Origin: Panicum virgatum
Taxonomy: Eukaryota > Streptophyta > Magnoliopsida > Poales > Poaceae
Assembly: GCF_016808335.1 (NCBI RefSeq)
Contig: NC_053140.1
Location: forward strand, 30,374,086-30,438,085
Length of the DNA stretch: 64,000 bases
Reading direction: 5' to 3'
How positions within the stretch are numbered: the first letter of the stretch is position 1; the number at the start of each line of letters is the position of its first letter. Below, in pieces: positions 46,773 to 57,802 of the stretch. The notes beneath the pieces were generated by a model that worked only from the letters and a program-made list of their open reading frames with translations, ran no database searches and was not told the origin of the DNA. The translations under genes and the position numbers were made by a program.

Positions 46773-47609
46773 ATGAAGAGAGGAATGAGTCCTACTGGTG
46801 GTGAAAGTTTCAGCTTTGGAACTGAAAACAGATTAAGAATCTTTCCACCAAATACTTATAAATTTAAGCCTAAAGACCATATTGTCTTAGATGAAATACA
46901 AGAATGTGTTTTAGATAATTTTTGGTTCCAATATAATAATAAGAGAGATGATAGAGGTTATATGCTTGCAATATTAAATAGTTTAGCTGAATATTTTCAT
47001 ATGATCAACGGGAAGATACAGCCAAAAGATCCATCTAGCAATATAGAAAAGAAACTCATATATGTCATATATAGGGGAAAGACACCAGGAATATATGTAA
47101 CTTTTGAAGAAGTTATAGCCCAGCAAATAGAAAGAGAAAAAGATGGAGGAATATCATGGAAAAAATATCTAGATATTGATCAAGCCCTATCATATGCAAG
47201 AAATATTTTAGGAATAAATTATTTCCTAGAGCCTGCAGCAAAAGAATATATTCAAAAATACAGAAAGGCAAATGAGGTAAAGACAAACTTGCCTGGAATA
47301 AATATAAGAGAAGATGGACCTTCAAGAATACCCACATATAAGGATGCTGTAAAAAAAGAAGCATCAAATGAAGAATATGTTGAAAAGAAGATCAAAGAAA
47401 GGCTAGATTCAATAATTCCTCAATTGAAGAAAGATATAAAAGAAGAAATATGGCAAGAAGTGAAGCATGATATAAAGGAAAATTTTGATGCCATAAAGAA
47501 GGACTATGAAGAAAATAAAAAGAAGGATTATGAATCAAAAATGAATATGCCAATATCTGATGATGATATGCTGGATATTCGTGGTCATGGGCAGCAACAA
47601 GAGTATTAA
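46773..47609 (+). CDS. Transactivator-like (viroplasmin-type) protein, intact copy
   Basis: A 278-codon ORF from an ATG overlapping the RNase H stop (ATGA). Residues about 90-140 carry YVIYRGKTPGIYVTFEEV followed by KYLDIDQALSYARN. This is the pattern of the caulimovirus P6 / RNase H1 N-terminal nucleic-acid-binding fold (VYxGxxPGIYxxW...kFxxxxEA). The C-terminal half is lysine/glutamate-rich and coiled-coil (KKIKERLDSIIPQLKKDIKE), ending MLDIRGHGQQQEY. P6 proteins allow reinitiation on polycistronic RNA and form inclusion bodies; that this one does so is inference from one motif. The N-terminal part (FGTENRLRIFPPNTYKFKPK) is unassigned. Confidence 0.7.
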   Translation: MKRGMSPTGGESFSFGTENRLRIFPPNTYKFKPKDHIVLDEIQECVLDNFWFQYNNKRDDRGYMLAILNSLAEYFHMINGKIQPKDPSSNIEKKLIYVIYRGKTPGIYVTFEEVIAQQIEREKDGGISWKKYLDIDQALSYARNILGINYFLEPAAKEYIQKYRKANEVKTNLPGINIREDGPSRIPTYKDAVKKEASNEEYVEKKIKERLDSIIPQLKKDIKEEIWQEVKHDIKENFDAIKKDYEENKKKDYESKMNMPISDDDMLDIRGHGQQQEY

Positions 47610-47663
47610 GAATTATATATTATGAAAATTAAATATGTGTTAATACTTAAGATACCTATCTGT

Positions 47664-48570
47664 GTTGATAAGGAGTTATCAACAATTTCACCGTGGGATA
47701 AGGATAAGCATGCCAGAGTGTTTGCTTGATGTCTGCGACATCAATCATTCGGGCGTGGAAGACTATACACCGAATATATTCCCGAATATATCCAGAGAAT
47801 ATCACGTGAAGGAAGTGGACAATGCAAAAGGAATAAACAGTATAATCAACAGTGAGTTCTACTGTAGCCAGTACAATTATTGAAGGCAGCGTTATCGTCC
47901 AGCTGTCCAGGCAACAGTAAAGAAGGATAATTGAAGACACCGGGTGTCCAGCGCTTCCTTAAGCTTGAAGGTTCCTCCCGTCTATAAAAGGAGAAGCCAG
48001 ACGCATGCAACGGACCATGGGCCGGACAGAGAAGAGGAGAGAAGACACCGAGCCTAATACTCAGAGCGCATCCGCCACCACTCCACCTAATTAGTAGCCA
48101 TCTCACTCCCATTGTAATATAGAAATAAGGGAGCTGCGGTAATTGCCCTTCGCCTGTAAGGTAATCCACGGTTGTGTAAGTGCTTGGGGTTTCCCGAAAG
48201 GGAAAGCCATATGTAAGTTTGCTCTGTGGAAATGGATTAAGCTTTCCTGTGAATTTCCCTGCTTTCCTTTGAGCTCGTGCACACGGGGTGATGTCTTTAC
48301 GCTAGGGACCCTAGAGGAGAAACCTCTGCGTTGAGTTGCTCTCGTTTAGCCCATGGAGAGGCGTCTGAGAGAGCCTGTGTCCGCAGAGAAGTGTTCCCTT
48401 CGGGTGGAACTGCCTGGGGAGATGGTAGGGCCTGAGTCCTATGTACGCGTGGCCGGGGTTAGTTCGGGAGAAGACCGGGTAGGCCTGGTTCTGAAGCAAG
48501 CTAGCGATGCATGCGGTGAGTACCGAGTAGGACTTACACAAGCATAAGACACTCCACCGGCTGAAATTTT
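47664..48570 (+). promoter_or_regulatory. Common region, copy 4 (inverted), truncated
   Basis: It begins with the hairpin GTTGATAAGGAGTTATCAAC (47664-47683), has TATAAAAG at 47983-47990 and the conserved 64-codon ORF at 48353-48547. It stops at 48570 before the GAATAGT repeats. It carries the 11-base insertion typical of the component B version, as expected after the ORF at 46773. Confidence 0.8.
47983..47990 (+). promoter_or_regulatory. TATA box of common region copy 4
   Basis: TATAAAAG, 320 bases downstream of the hairpin, in the same context as the other copies. Confidence 0.7.
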
Positions 48571-48572
48571 GC

Positions 48573-49823
48573 AGACTATACACCGAATATATCCAGAGAA
48601 TATCATGTGAAGGAAGTGGACTATGCAAAAGGAATAAACAGTAATATCAACAGTGAGTTCTACTGTAGCCAGTACAATTATTGAAGGCAGCGTTATCGTC
48701 CAGCTTTCCAGGCAACAGTAAAGAAGGATAATTGAAGACACCGGGTGTCCAGCGCTTCCTTAAGCCTGAAGGCTCCTCCCGTCTATAAAAGGAGAAGCCA
48801 GACGCATGCAACGGACCATGGGCCGGACAGAGAAGAGGAGAGAAGACACCGAGCCTAATACTCAGAGTGCATCCGCCACCACTCCACCTAATTAGTAGCC
48901 ATCTCACTCCCATTGTAATATAGAAATAAGGGAGCTGCTGTAATCGCCCTTCGCCTGTAAGGTAATCCACGGTTGTGTAAGTGCTTGGGGTTTCCCGAAA
49001 GGGAAAGCCGTATGTAAGTTTGCTATGTGGAAATGGATTAAGCTTTCCTGTGAATTTCCCTGCTTTCCTTTGAGCTCGTGCACACGGGGTGATGTCTCTA
49101 CGCTATGGACCCTAGAGGAGAAACCTCTGCGTTGAGTTGCTCTCGTTTAGCCCATGGAGAGGCGTCTGAGAGAGCCTGTGTCCGCAGAGAAGTGTTCCCT
49201 TCGGGTGGAACTGCCTGGGGAGACGGTAGGGCCTGAGTCCTGTGTACGCGTGGCCGGGGTTAGTTCGGGAGAAGACCGGGTAGGCCTGGTTCTGAAGCAA
49301 GCTAGCGATGCATGCGGTGAGTACCGAGTAGGACTTACACAAGCATAAGACACTCCTCCGGCTGAAATTTTGGTTTCGCCAACCTGCCAAGATCCTGAGA
49401 ATCACGCATTACCCATACTCTGCAATCACTAATCACGCACTATCCGCATACGTCGCTATCACCCAATAGCTGCTGCCTCATTAGCCTTGAATTTTTACTC
49501 TGCTAATCACCTGCATAAGAATCACGCACTCATCCACCATCCACGAAGGTCGCTATCGTTGAATAGCATCGCACACCCATACTGCATCCACTCATCATAA
49601 TCAAGTGCCATATAATTTGCATAATCACAAGAAGTGCTCTGCATAGTGCATCGAATAGTGAGTGAATTTGGGTGCCTGAGCCACTCAGTTGAAGTGCTCG
49701 AGCGCTATTCATATTCGGAATTTGAATAGTACCTGATATTTTGAATAGTGCCACGAATTTGAATAGTAACTGCTGAATTTGAATAGTGTCGTGAATAGTA
49801 ACTCGTGATTTTGAATTTGATTA
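48573..49823 (+). promoter_or_regulatory. Common region, copy 5 (inverted), lacking both ends
   Basis: Starts abruptly at 'gactatacacc' and runs through TATAAAAG (48784-48791), the GAAA and CTTCGG hairpins, the 64-codon ORF (49154-49348) and the GAATAGT repeats. It ends at about 49823, some 40 bases short of the primer site. It lacks the 11-base insertion and so resembles the component A version, although it stands behind a component B copy. Confidence 0.8.
48784..48791 (+). promoter_or_regulatory. TATA box of common region copy 5
   Basis: TATAAAAG in the conserved context. In this place it points out of the viral cluster toward 49824. Confidence 0.65.
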
Positions 49824-50342
49824 TTGTTTTTATTTCACAAATGACCAATATGTTGATGTGGTTTAGTTAAATACTTCCTGGAAGATAAGACCTGAATCTT
49901 GTCTGAAAAATATACAGGCTTAAGGAGGAGAGATGGATCATATTTTTGAGAAAAAAAAGAAAACTCTATGAACTAGTGTGCACGTATTCTTACCTGTGTA
50001 CAATTTGGACTAAACTCCAGTACTATACCAGAGTACGTCATACAAAATCCTAATATAAATTACGCATGAATGTAACTAACCTCCAAAATAGCTTGCTTAC
50101 AGCCATTACAAGAAAATCTAGCAGGAACATTAATCTTAAGTGAACCTTCTCTAAACGTTTTAATAATTTGCATAACACAATAGGCTATTACAAATTCCAG
50201 ATAGTGAGCAAGCAAGTGCCTTTTTCAGTGAAGGAAAAATATATAAAATTCTGCCTCCCCTAACTATAGATAGGGATATGCACACAACCATTGAACTCCC
50301 AGCATCTAATAAATAAGTGTAGATCAGGTTTAGAACCGTAAT
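49824..50342. other. Flanking DNA between the viral cluster and the second CACTA element
   Basis: AT-rich, no frame or family recognised. The 3' end adjoins the AAT target site of the CACTA element. Confidence 0.5.
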
Positions 50343-50850
50343 CACTACAGGACACAGACGCTTTGCCGAGTGCCCAAAACACTCGGCAAAAGCCCTTATG
50401 CACTCGGCAAAGGCTTTACTGAGTGCAGCACTCGGCAAACAGAACATGGAAAAAAAGTGACAGCGAAGCCATCTTTGCCGAGTGCCTTTTCTCGGGCACT
50501 CAGCAAAGTTCTGCCGTGTGCCAAACCGCCCTCGGCAAAGAAAAGTAAAAACGCTGGGGAAGTGTCCGTTAACGGATGCTTTGCCGAGTGCTAGACGGAA
50601 GACACTCGGCAAAAACGGGGACTTTGCCGAGTGCCAGATCTTTGGCACTCGGCAAACTAGGTGACTTTGCCGAGTGCCAAAGATCTGTCACTCGGCAAAG
50701 TCCCCGTTTTTGCCGAGTGCCATTGCCTTTACACTCGGAAAGACAGGGCACTTTGCCGAGTGTATTTACCCTGGCACTCGGCAAAGTCCTGTCCCAGGAA
50801 CCTGGGAATGGTGACTTTGCCGAGTGTCAGGGTAAATGCACTCGGCAAAG
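50343..50850. repeat. Left subterminal repeats of the second CACTA element
   Basis: At least ten copies of TTTGCCGAGTG or its inverse ACTCGGCAAAG lie in 500 bases, arranged as hairpins whose loops hold variable sequence. They are presumed binding sites for the element's own TNPA-type protein. Confidence 0.9.
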
Positions 50851-51181
50851 TGTTCATTTTTTTTATTTTTCCTATTTTCTCGCGTATATGAGCCCCACTC
50901 ATTCAAAATCAAACATAGCACAATATATACATCACAGGCATTTAATATATGATATTGGCATGGCACATACATCACAAACATCGCATGTATAGCACAAATA
51001 TCTCATAATGTTTTAATTTAGTCCACAAATCTGAGTCGAACATCCACAAGCACAAGTCCAACATCCACAAGTCTAACATCGACAAGTCCAACATCCACAA
51101 GTCTAACAACCACAAGTCTAACATCCAATAGTCCATAGTCCAACACGCACAAGTCTAACAACCGAACAATACCTTAATCGA

Positions 51182-53843
51182 TCATCTCTGGTCAGATCCC
51201 ATAGCTGGCCACTGCGACGCCGGCGAGTGCTCGTCCGAATGCTCATTCGATGCCACCTCCGATTGATTATGCAAAAAGGAGGAGGGATAAGATTACATTC
51301 CTGAGTCAATATTTAATGCAGGTGGTTGCAAGCAAATACATTCATACTCACGGGAGTGACTGCAGGAAGAAATACCATCGGTGTAAAGGGCAACTGTGGT
51401 GGAGGTGGAGCTGGCAGAGGCCACGACACCATTGGCGGCGGTTGATAGTTTACAGATGCGCTCAGACCTTCAATGTAGGTGAACGTGGTCTGCATCTGTT
51501 GTTGCGAGGCATCATACCTCTGCCGCTCAACATCCATCATCCTCTTCCACTCCTCTGCAAACCTCTGCTCCTGCTCCTCCCTCAGCTTTCGCTCCTGCTC
51601 CAACCTCTCCTCGATCTCCTGCCACTTTCTCTTCTCTTCGTCCAGCTGGGCCTACAAGATTTGACCCTAATGTCACAATGCGAAACAAAAGTACGTAAAC
51701 AACAACAACCGATGAATGAAACAGAAATAACCTGGATTGCATGCATACTGGCCACAGAAGTCTCAGGTCATGGGTGTATGGGCGGGGTCGAGTCGGTGGT
51801 CCTTGCCCGAAGCTGGGAGAGAGAAGGCGTACTGGCCATGTCGACTACACTGTCACCGAGCCAAAACCGGTCGTGCTTCTTCCCTCCTTCCGCCCTAATG
51901 ATGGCTTCTCCAGAAAGGGGCGCAGTGGCCGGATCCCATGTTTCCTCATGGAGTACCCTTCCTATCTCCGTGTACCGAGTGATGCGGGTGTGGATGTTCG
52001 GGTTGCTATAGGCCTCGGGCGGAGCCGCCGGGTTGAAGGAGACATCGGACGTCGCCTTCCCCATGTGAGCCATAGCATATGCCGTGAACTTGTTGCAAGG
52101 CTGCCCCTCATGTGATGCTGACTGCAATGAAAAAAACAAGATGATTAGTAAGCATGCAGGATTTAGCGTTACAAAGAATGAAGAAGTGAATTCACGTACC
52201 CAAACCTCCTGATACTCGGGAAGGCTATAGCTGGCTTGATGGTGCGCTGCATCTGGCATCATCAAGTGGCGCTCCCGGCATAAGCTGTGCCGCCGGGCCC
52301 ACTCCTCACTCATCCACTTGTCGACCATCATAGCCCAGCACGTGGCCTTCCCGGCGCACCAGTTCAAATGCACCTACACGTAATCAGGTGTATGTCATAT
52401 TGGAAGATCAAATTCACAAGAAATGAGTAGAGATGTTCCACATTTACCTTCATGTATTGATCCGCATGAGATAGAGATTCCTTGCGGGTCCTTTCTTGAT
52501 CGACCTTTTCTCATAATTGGCGCAGCATTGGATATTGGCCTGAACGCGCGCCTCGTAGTGCATGTCCTTCACCAATTTGTAATAGGATTTGTGAGCCACT
52601 TGATTTGCCCTAGCCTCATGACCTGCTTCGCACCTGTAGAAATCCTGCATATAGGCCCGATACTTGCATTTACTATTCCAAGAATTTAAGACCAATGTAG
52701 TGCGACGATGACTTATCCACAATTCCCCGACCACCCGCCTCGCCTTGGTACCAAAATTCCTCCCTTCCCGATCATTTGCATCTGCGACGGCCATGTAGTG
52801 GTCCCACGTGTAGGCCGGCTTCAGGACCCCGGCATGCTCCACAAGCCCAGGAAAGTGCTCCCTGCACAGAGCACCCAGGATGCCATTGGGCTTCCGGTTG
52901 TGGGCACCTCCCGACACCATCACCCAATTCCCGCAAAAGTGTTTAAGATAAAGTATTAGTTTCTATTATGATTTTGAACATATCAAATGAAAAATAATTG
53001 ATAACATCTAAAGTTACTTACCGAGGCCCTGCGGGTCGAATCATCGGCCTTCTCGCTAGAGGTATCGCTCGTGGCGGGAGTTGCAACGGTCCTTGCAACC
53101 ACACCTGCCGCGTACCCCCTGCCGCACCCTCCTCCTCCTCACCCCCCTCCTCCTCCCTCTCCTCCCTCTCCTCCTCCTCCTCCTCCTCCTCCTCTGGCTC
53201 CTGTACAGGAGAAGGTGTCCTCCCCCACCACCTCCTCCTCATCCCCCCTTTCCTCCTCCACCACCTGTCCTACTACCCACTCCTCCTCCCCTCCTTCTCC
53301 CTCCCCCTCCTCCACCACCTCTCCCTCTTCCACCACGGCTCCCGGATGCCTCTAGTGCATTGGACCCCTCAGGACGCCGTCCACCTTGATTCCCGTACAA
53401 AGAGCTCAAGAAAGTCATCTTGCCACCACTTCGCATCTCGATTCAATTACCTGCAATCAAGAAGAGTGAACGAATCAACAAAGATAAACATAGTAATAAA
53501 TAGTGCGGATAACTAGAAAAAGATGCAAAATAGACAAAACATAACTAGAAAAAGATGCAAAGATACGTACTTAGAAAAATAAAAACATTACTAGAAATTA
53601 CCATAGTATTAAATACTGCAGATCATACATGATTTAGAAATAGTCGTCACGATCGGGATTAGCTGGATCATAATCCTCATCATCACTATCAGCCATGTCA
53701 ACATAACCAGCAGTATCCGAAGGAGGAATGTCGTCTTCACTGTCTATGCCTAAACGCAGTCGCTCAAGTAATTCTAAGTCATGAACATTTTTGACCTCAT
53801 CTCTGGCTTCCTCATGGACAACCCTTTCATTGTCTACTTCCAT
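51182..53843 (-). CDS. TNPA-type CACTA protein (Transposase_24-like), spliced
   Basis: Exons run from ATG near 53843 (MEVDNERVVHEEARDEVKN, acidic end DDEDYDPANPDRDDYF) through a glutamate-rich low-complexity stretch (53240-53110). A central domain follows (52923-52450: GILGALCREHFPGLVEHAGV, YTWDHYMAVADANDREGRNF, VGELWISHRRTTLVLNSWNS), then W-rich CAGKATCWAMMVDKWMSEEW and HHQASYSLPEYQEVW (52373-52196), then FWLGDSVVDMASTPSLSQLR and a coiled coil (EQERKLREEQEQRFAEEWKR, 51600-51545). The last exon probably ends at TGA 51182-51184 (SPASQWPAMGSDQR). Such proteins bind the subterminal repeats. Exon edges are approximate, and no frame loss is obvious. Confidence 0.65.
53107..53340. repeat. CTC/CCT-rich low-complexity tract
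   Basis: A pyrimidine-rich strand of cctcct-type repeats. On the minus strand the 5' half gives the poly-glutamate part of the TNPA-type protein. It produces many spurious long frames on both strands. Confidence 0.85.
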
Positions 53844-55227
53844 TGCATGAGTGCTGTATGTGTGAGTGGTGATGTGTGTGCGGTGGAGGGTGTTGCCGAG
53901 TGCCCCGATCTGGCACTCGGCAAAGCCCCCCGCCCCCACCAACCCACTTTTTTTTCCTTTCATTTCCCAAACAAGTTTTACTAAATTTTTTTAAAAAGTA
54001 AATTCAAAATACCATCTCAAATAACTCAACAATTTCTATTTCATGCTTATGTGGTATAAAATTTATTATTTCATGCAGTTATACCTTAATTAAATTCATG
54101 GTACAAAATTCATGCTTATGTGGTATAAATTAATTACTCTTATCTAATAAGTGTTCAAGTAAATTCGAATTATATTTGAAATTACTTTTCCTAATACACT
54201 CACTAGTTCATATTAGACGCGTCAACTATAGAAATCCCATTATTTCATGCAGTATAAGTTCAAATTCAAATTACATCAACTTCAATAGTGTAGTAGTAAA
54301 AAACATTTAATATTATCTTGGGTCAACCTATGGTGTACCGGTTGTTATGCCAATAGCAACGCCGGGCATCTAAGTTGGTATGGAAGAACTGCTGCGCCGC
54401 AGGAAATCCTTCTCTATACAAGTTCTCGTACGAGGTTTTTGAACAGAACTTCGATAGGCAAGAGGTGTAAGGACCACGAGGTGTGAAGCAATCTCGTACT
54501 AAATGAATTGAACTTTCCAACCTTCGAGAAAAGGTCCCATCCTTGAATATCATGATTGGGTCAACCAGGCCAGATCATAAGTGAAATAGTTTGATTGGCT
54601 CGACCAGGTCAGGCCCGATCATGAGAATCTCAAAAAATAACTAAAATTTAACATAAAACAATCCATCATGACCATTGCCTATACAAAAAGTTTTGAAGTC
54701 AAATCTCAATTCAATCATCACATTGGCGCAAAATTTTAACGAATCATTCACAACTCTCTGGAACTTCTTTGGAGATGCTTCGTCTTGTAACCAACATATG
54801 TGACAACTTTTGCAAAATCTTCTCAATTTTTTACCACAGCCTCCACTTATGATATGATGATATTATGACAAATTTCATAATTTTCAGACTTCATTTGAGT
54901 TTTATAGAATTTAAAATTTATTCAGCCACACATTCGTGCTCATGTTTCGTGAATAAGATGTTCAAATTTTTCTTTGAATTCTTCGACAATGCCTCAAATT
55001 GGACTCAACAACATGAATATCATTTTTCCATTCATTATACTACATTTTGGAGTTCAAATTTGAATTATCCCCAAAATATTCTTTTAATGAAATAAATTAA
55101 CTAAATATAGTAAACATAATGATAAATGTACCAAATTTTAATATCCATCCCTTCGTATAGTATAATAGCAGAGCAAAAAGTTTGGAGGACAGAAGAGGAA
55201 GTTTTTTTATTATTTTGTCGAGAGCCA
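53844..55227. other. AT-rich interior of the second CACTA element
   Basis: One subterminal-type hairpin (53895-53930, TTGCCGAGTGCC...GGCACTCGGCAAAG) is followed by AT-rich DNA. No gene was recognised; minus frames at 54323 and 54641 are short. Confidence 0.5.
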
Positions 55228-55436
55228 TCAAAGACACTCGGCAAAGGCACCTTAATGCCGAGTGCAAAAGAGTTGGCACTCGGCAAAGGTACCTTAATGC
55301 TGAGTGCAAAAGAGTTGGCACTCGGTAAAGGCACCTTAATGCTGAGTGCCTCTAATGGGCACTTGGCAAATACTAACGGCCGTGACGGCCACCTAACGGC
55401 AATGGCGCGTGCCGTGCACGTGGCCACGGTTTTTTA
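55228..55436. repeat. Right subterminal repeats, inner part
   Basis: Copies of ACTCGGCAAAGGCACC and TTAATGCTGAGTGC alternate to 55372, then 'acggccgtgacggccacc' to about 55436 where the similarity stops at a foreign fragment. The outer part resumes at 56458. Confidence 0.8.
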
Positions 55437-56457
55437 AGCTTCGGGTGATTGTCGGCACACAGCGTGAACAAATGGAGGTTCTGTCAAATAAGGTGCAAGA
55501 AGGAGAACAAGCAAGGATCAGGGACCAAGAGGAGATGAAGAAGAAGCAAGTTGAGACTGATGCTAAACTTGACCTTGTGCTAAGTCAGATACGGGGAGGT
55601 TAGGCTCTCGGGGTAAGATTGTCTTGGAAACATGGTCTGCATGAAGCTATGGCATCTTTTGCTGGAAACAATCTTTTGGTGCATGCATTCTGTTTATGCA
55701 AGCCTTTTGCTGTTAGTATCTAGTACTGGATTGGGTGAAGTGACATGGCGCACTATTTAGAGATGTTAGGCTGATTTGAACCTTAAGTAGCTTGTAATTT
55801 GAGGTCAATCTATTCTACCTCTTTACTGTATGTATGTGATGTGTTCATGAGATGTACTCTCTATTATGGGCATTGGCTGGTTTATATGATTCCATCCGAG
55901 ATGTACCCAATGGATTATTTATTAGATTTGGGTTTTATTTTTCCTGGGTTCGATTCCATATGGGCCATATTTTAAATGGGCCAGGTTCAAAATGGGCTTC
56001 ACTTTGTTATCAGGAAGAAAATCCAGTCCTCAGTTCAAATGGGTTGAAAACTAAATCAGCAAAACTGGCCCAAACCAGCCCAAATGCTTATCGCCACATC
56101 AGCATCTACATCAAATCCATGCTGGAAGCCACGTCATGTACTGGTGACGTGGAGGTTCATTTTATGACAAATATAAATCCTACATGGCGATAGTCAATGA
56201 CGTTTACATTCGTCACGAATGTCTGGGCTTGTGCTGGGCTTGGATTAGGATATCGGGCTTGCGGCTACTCTGTGACGGATAAAGAATGTCACAGATCCGA
56301 TCATCTGTTACGAATTACATTGTTTCGTCACGCAGGTCAATCTATGACGCGAAGTACATGACGAAACAACATTTCGTCACAGATTCCATTTTATGACGGT
56401 TTTTCAATGATTTGTGACGTATTATAGGCGTCATGGATTGAAGCATTTCTTGTAGTG
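55437..56457 (+). mobile_element. Fragment of a third CACTA element (TTTGTGACG family)
   Basis: The right end is a CACTA terminus (inverse CACTACAAGAAATGC, ending 56457) preceded by inverted TTTGTGACG / CGTCACAGA repeats (56190-56430). The left part encodes LRVIVGTQREQMEVLSNKVQ with a coiled coil to the stop at 55603, like the C-terminus of a TNPA-type protein. No left CACTA terminus exists at 55437, so only the right end of the element remains or was captured. Confidence 0.65.
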
Positions 56458-56692
56458 ATGGCACTCGGCAAAGAATTGATTCGCCGAGTGTCTGTGAGTC
56501 GGTACTTGGCAAAAATATTGTTCGCCGAGTGTCGACGAGACGCCACTCGGCAAAGACGATGTTCACCGAGTGTCCACGTTTAGCCGAGTTCTTTTTAGGT
56601 TGCACTCGGCAAAGCGGCTCTTTGCCGAGTGCTCGATATTGTGCACTCGACAAAGCCGCAGGCACTCAGCATATGTGTGATTTCCAGTAGTG
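56458..56692. repeat. Right subterminal repeats, outer part, and terminus
   Basis: Copies of GGCACTCGGCAAAG, TTCGCCGAGTGTC and TTTGCCGAGTGCTC lead to the end at 56692, where the terminus inverts to CACTACTGGAAATC. Confidence 0.85.
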
Positions 56693-56695
56693 AAT

Positions 56696-57081
56696 TATGG
56701 GTGTGAAGCTAGTTATCATGCAGCCATGACTCTAAACATCCATCTAGAGTGCCTTCTATTGTGTTATCTCTATTGAACTTGTGTGTGATATGGCTTCACA
56801 TGTCCACCAAGTGTGGTCCTATAATATTGATATAAGAGCAATAAGCTGTAAGTATCTATATCTTCGTCTAGTCAAGTCAAGTATACGATTTAAAATCTGT
56901 TTCTAGCTAAAAGCTGCCATCACCTTGCTCACACGGACTCGCAAAGTTGCATGCGGTAGCAGACCCTGATCCTATGGTTTTTCTCTCCAAACAAGATTCT
57001 TTTTTTTTTGTGAAACTACACCCTCTTTTCCACTCGCTTATTTTCTTTTTCCCCTCCAGCGTGACCCACCACACTACTAGT
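56696..57081. other. Flanking DNA between the second CACTA and the next gypsy LTR
   Basis: No gene or repeat recognised; a T-rich tract is at 56999-57011. Confidence 0.5.
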
Positions 57082-57802
57082 TGTTGACACTCAAAATTGG
57101 CACGATTTAGGTTTTCTGAACAATCTGGGCAAACCAGTCAGACCTCTTATATAAACCGGTCAGACTGGTCAAGAAAAGTTTGTCAAATTGTCAATTGGAC
57201 TACACCATTGTGTAGATCTCGTCGAGATGATCAAAATGCATATATGGAACGTCCAATTTGGAGTCCGGATGAGGAAGTTATGCATCCTGGAAGACCTGCA
57301 CCCCGGTCTGACCGGTCAGACAGGTCCGGAGACCGGTCTGACCGGTCCGGAATGCCCAATCCAAGTTAGGAGTTGTGTTTTGACACGGGATTTGTTAGGG
57401 TTTCGACTCCTAATGGTTACAGACCTCCCCACCCTATATATATGAAGGGCCACGGCCGATTGAGTGTAATCCCAATCGATTCAACAACTCGTACCTTACT
57501 TTTTATCCTCAAACCCTAACTTTTCCAACCCCATCTGTTGTTCTTCGCTCGTCTCTAAGGCGTTCGATGGCGTTCTGAGTGGCCTGCCGATCTCAGAGCA
57601 ACCTTAGATCCACGAGCTCCGATGGGGTCCCTCCTGAGCTCGAGGTTTTAGGTCTTCGCGGCATTCTCTATAGAACCGGTCTGACCGGTTGCCCTAACCG
57701 GTCTGACCGGTCAGCGCGCAGGGAGCCCGTTGGTGAAGATCGTATCGACGATCAACACGCATCCTAGCACATTCGAGTGTGTGACCAGATTTTGCGTCAA
57801 CA
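57082..57802 (+). repeat. 5' LTR of a gypsy element (721 bp), with primer site after it
   Basis: Begins TGTTGACACTC and ends GCGTCAACA. It contains repeated ACCGGTCTGACCGGT-type motifs (57155, 57305, 57680), which also occur in the gag region, and a TATA-like ctatatatatgaag at 57434. TGGCGACTCCGCTGGGGA at 57810-57827 is the primer binding site. Confidence 0.8.

Larger units (their letters stand above)
34374..49823. mobile_element. Endogenous caulimovirid (plant pararetrovirus) cluster
   Basis: About 15.4 kb of viral sequence. On the minus strand, component A (45583 to about 39794) is followed head to tail by component B (39793 to 34425, plus ~50 bases to 34374). From 46011 a partial component B lies in the opposite direction and ends in two common regions. 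Each forward unit starts at a tRNA-Met primer site and ends in the shared intergenic region, and the whole is AT-rich with long ORFs, unlike its surroundings. No integrase is encoded, as expected for Caulimoviridae; capture during double-strand break repair is the usual explanation. Both outer borders lie near the primer-site region. Genus is uncertain: a bipartite layout recalls florendoviruses, while a separate transactivator-like ORF is unusual for badna-like genera. Confidence 0.88.
50343..56692 (-). mobile_element. CACTA transposon of the TTTGCCGAGTG family (6.35 kb), TNPA-type gene only
   Basis: Ends: CACTACAGGACACAG (50343) and, inverted, CACTACTGGAAATC (to 56692). Target duplication AAT at 50340-50342 and 56693-56695. 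Both ends carry many inverted copies of TTTGCCGAGTGCC / GGCACTCGGCAAAG. It encodes one spliced minus-strand gene and no TNP2 transposase, so it would need help from another element to move. A foreign CACTA fragment lies within its right part (55437-56457). Confidence 0.9.

Noticed and set aside
34374..49823. Interpretation as an LTR retrotransposon with the repeated ~1.4-kb region as LTRs
   Set aside because: No integrase; the primer site lies at the end of the repeat next to ORF 1, as in pararetroviruses; movement-protein and capsid features are present; repeats lack TG...CA ends and target duplications.
53018..53436. Proline/leucine/serine-rich frames on the plus strand
   Set aside because: Shadows of the CTC-rich tract; the minus strand carries the TNPA-type gene with glutamate-rich coding.
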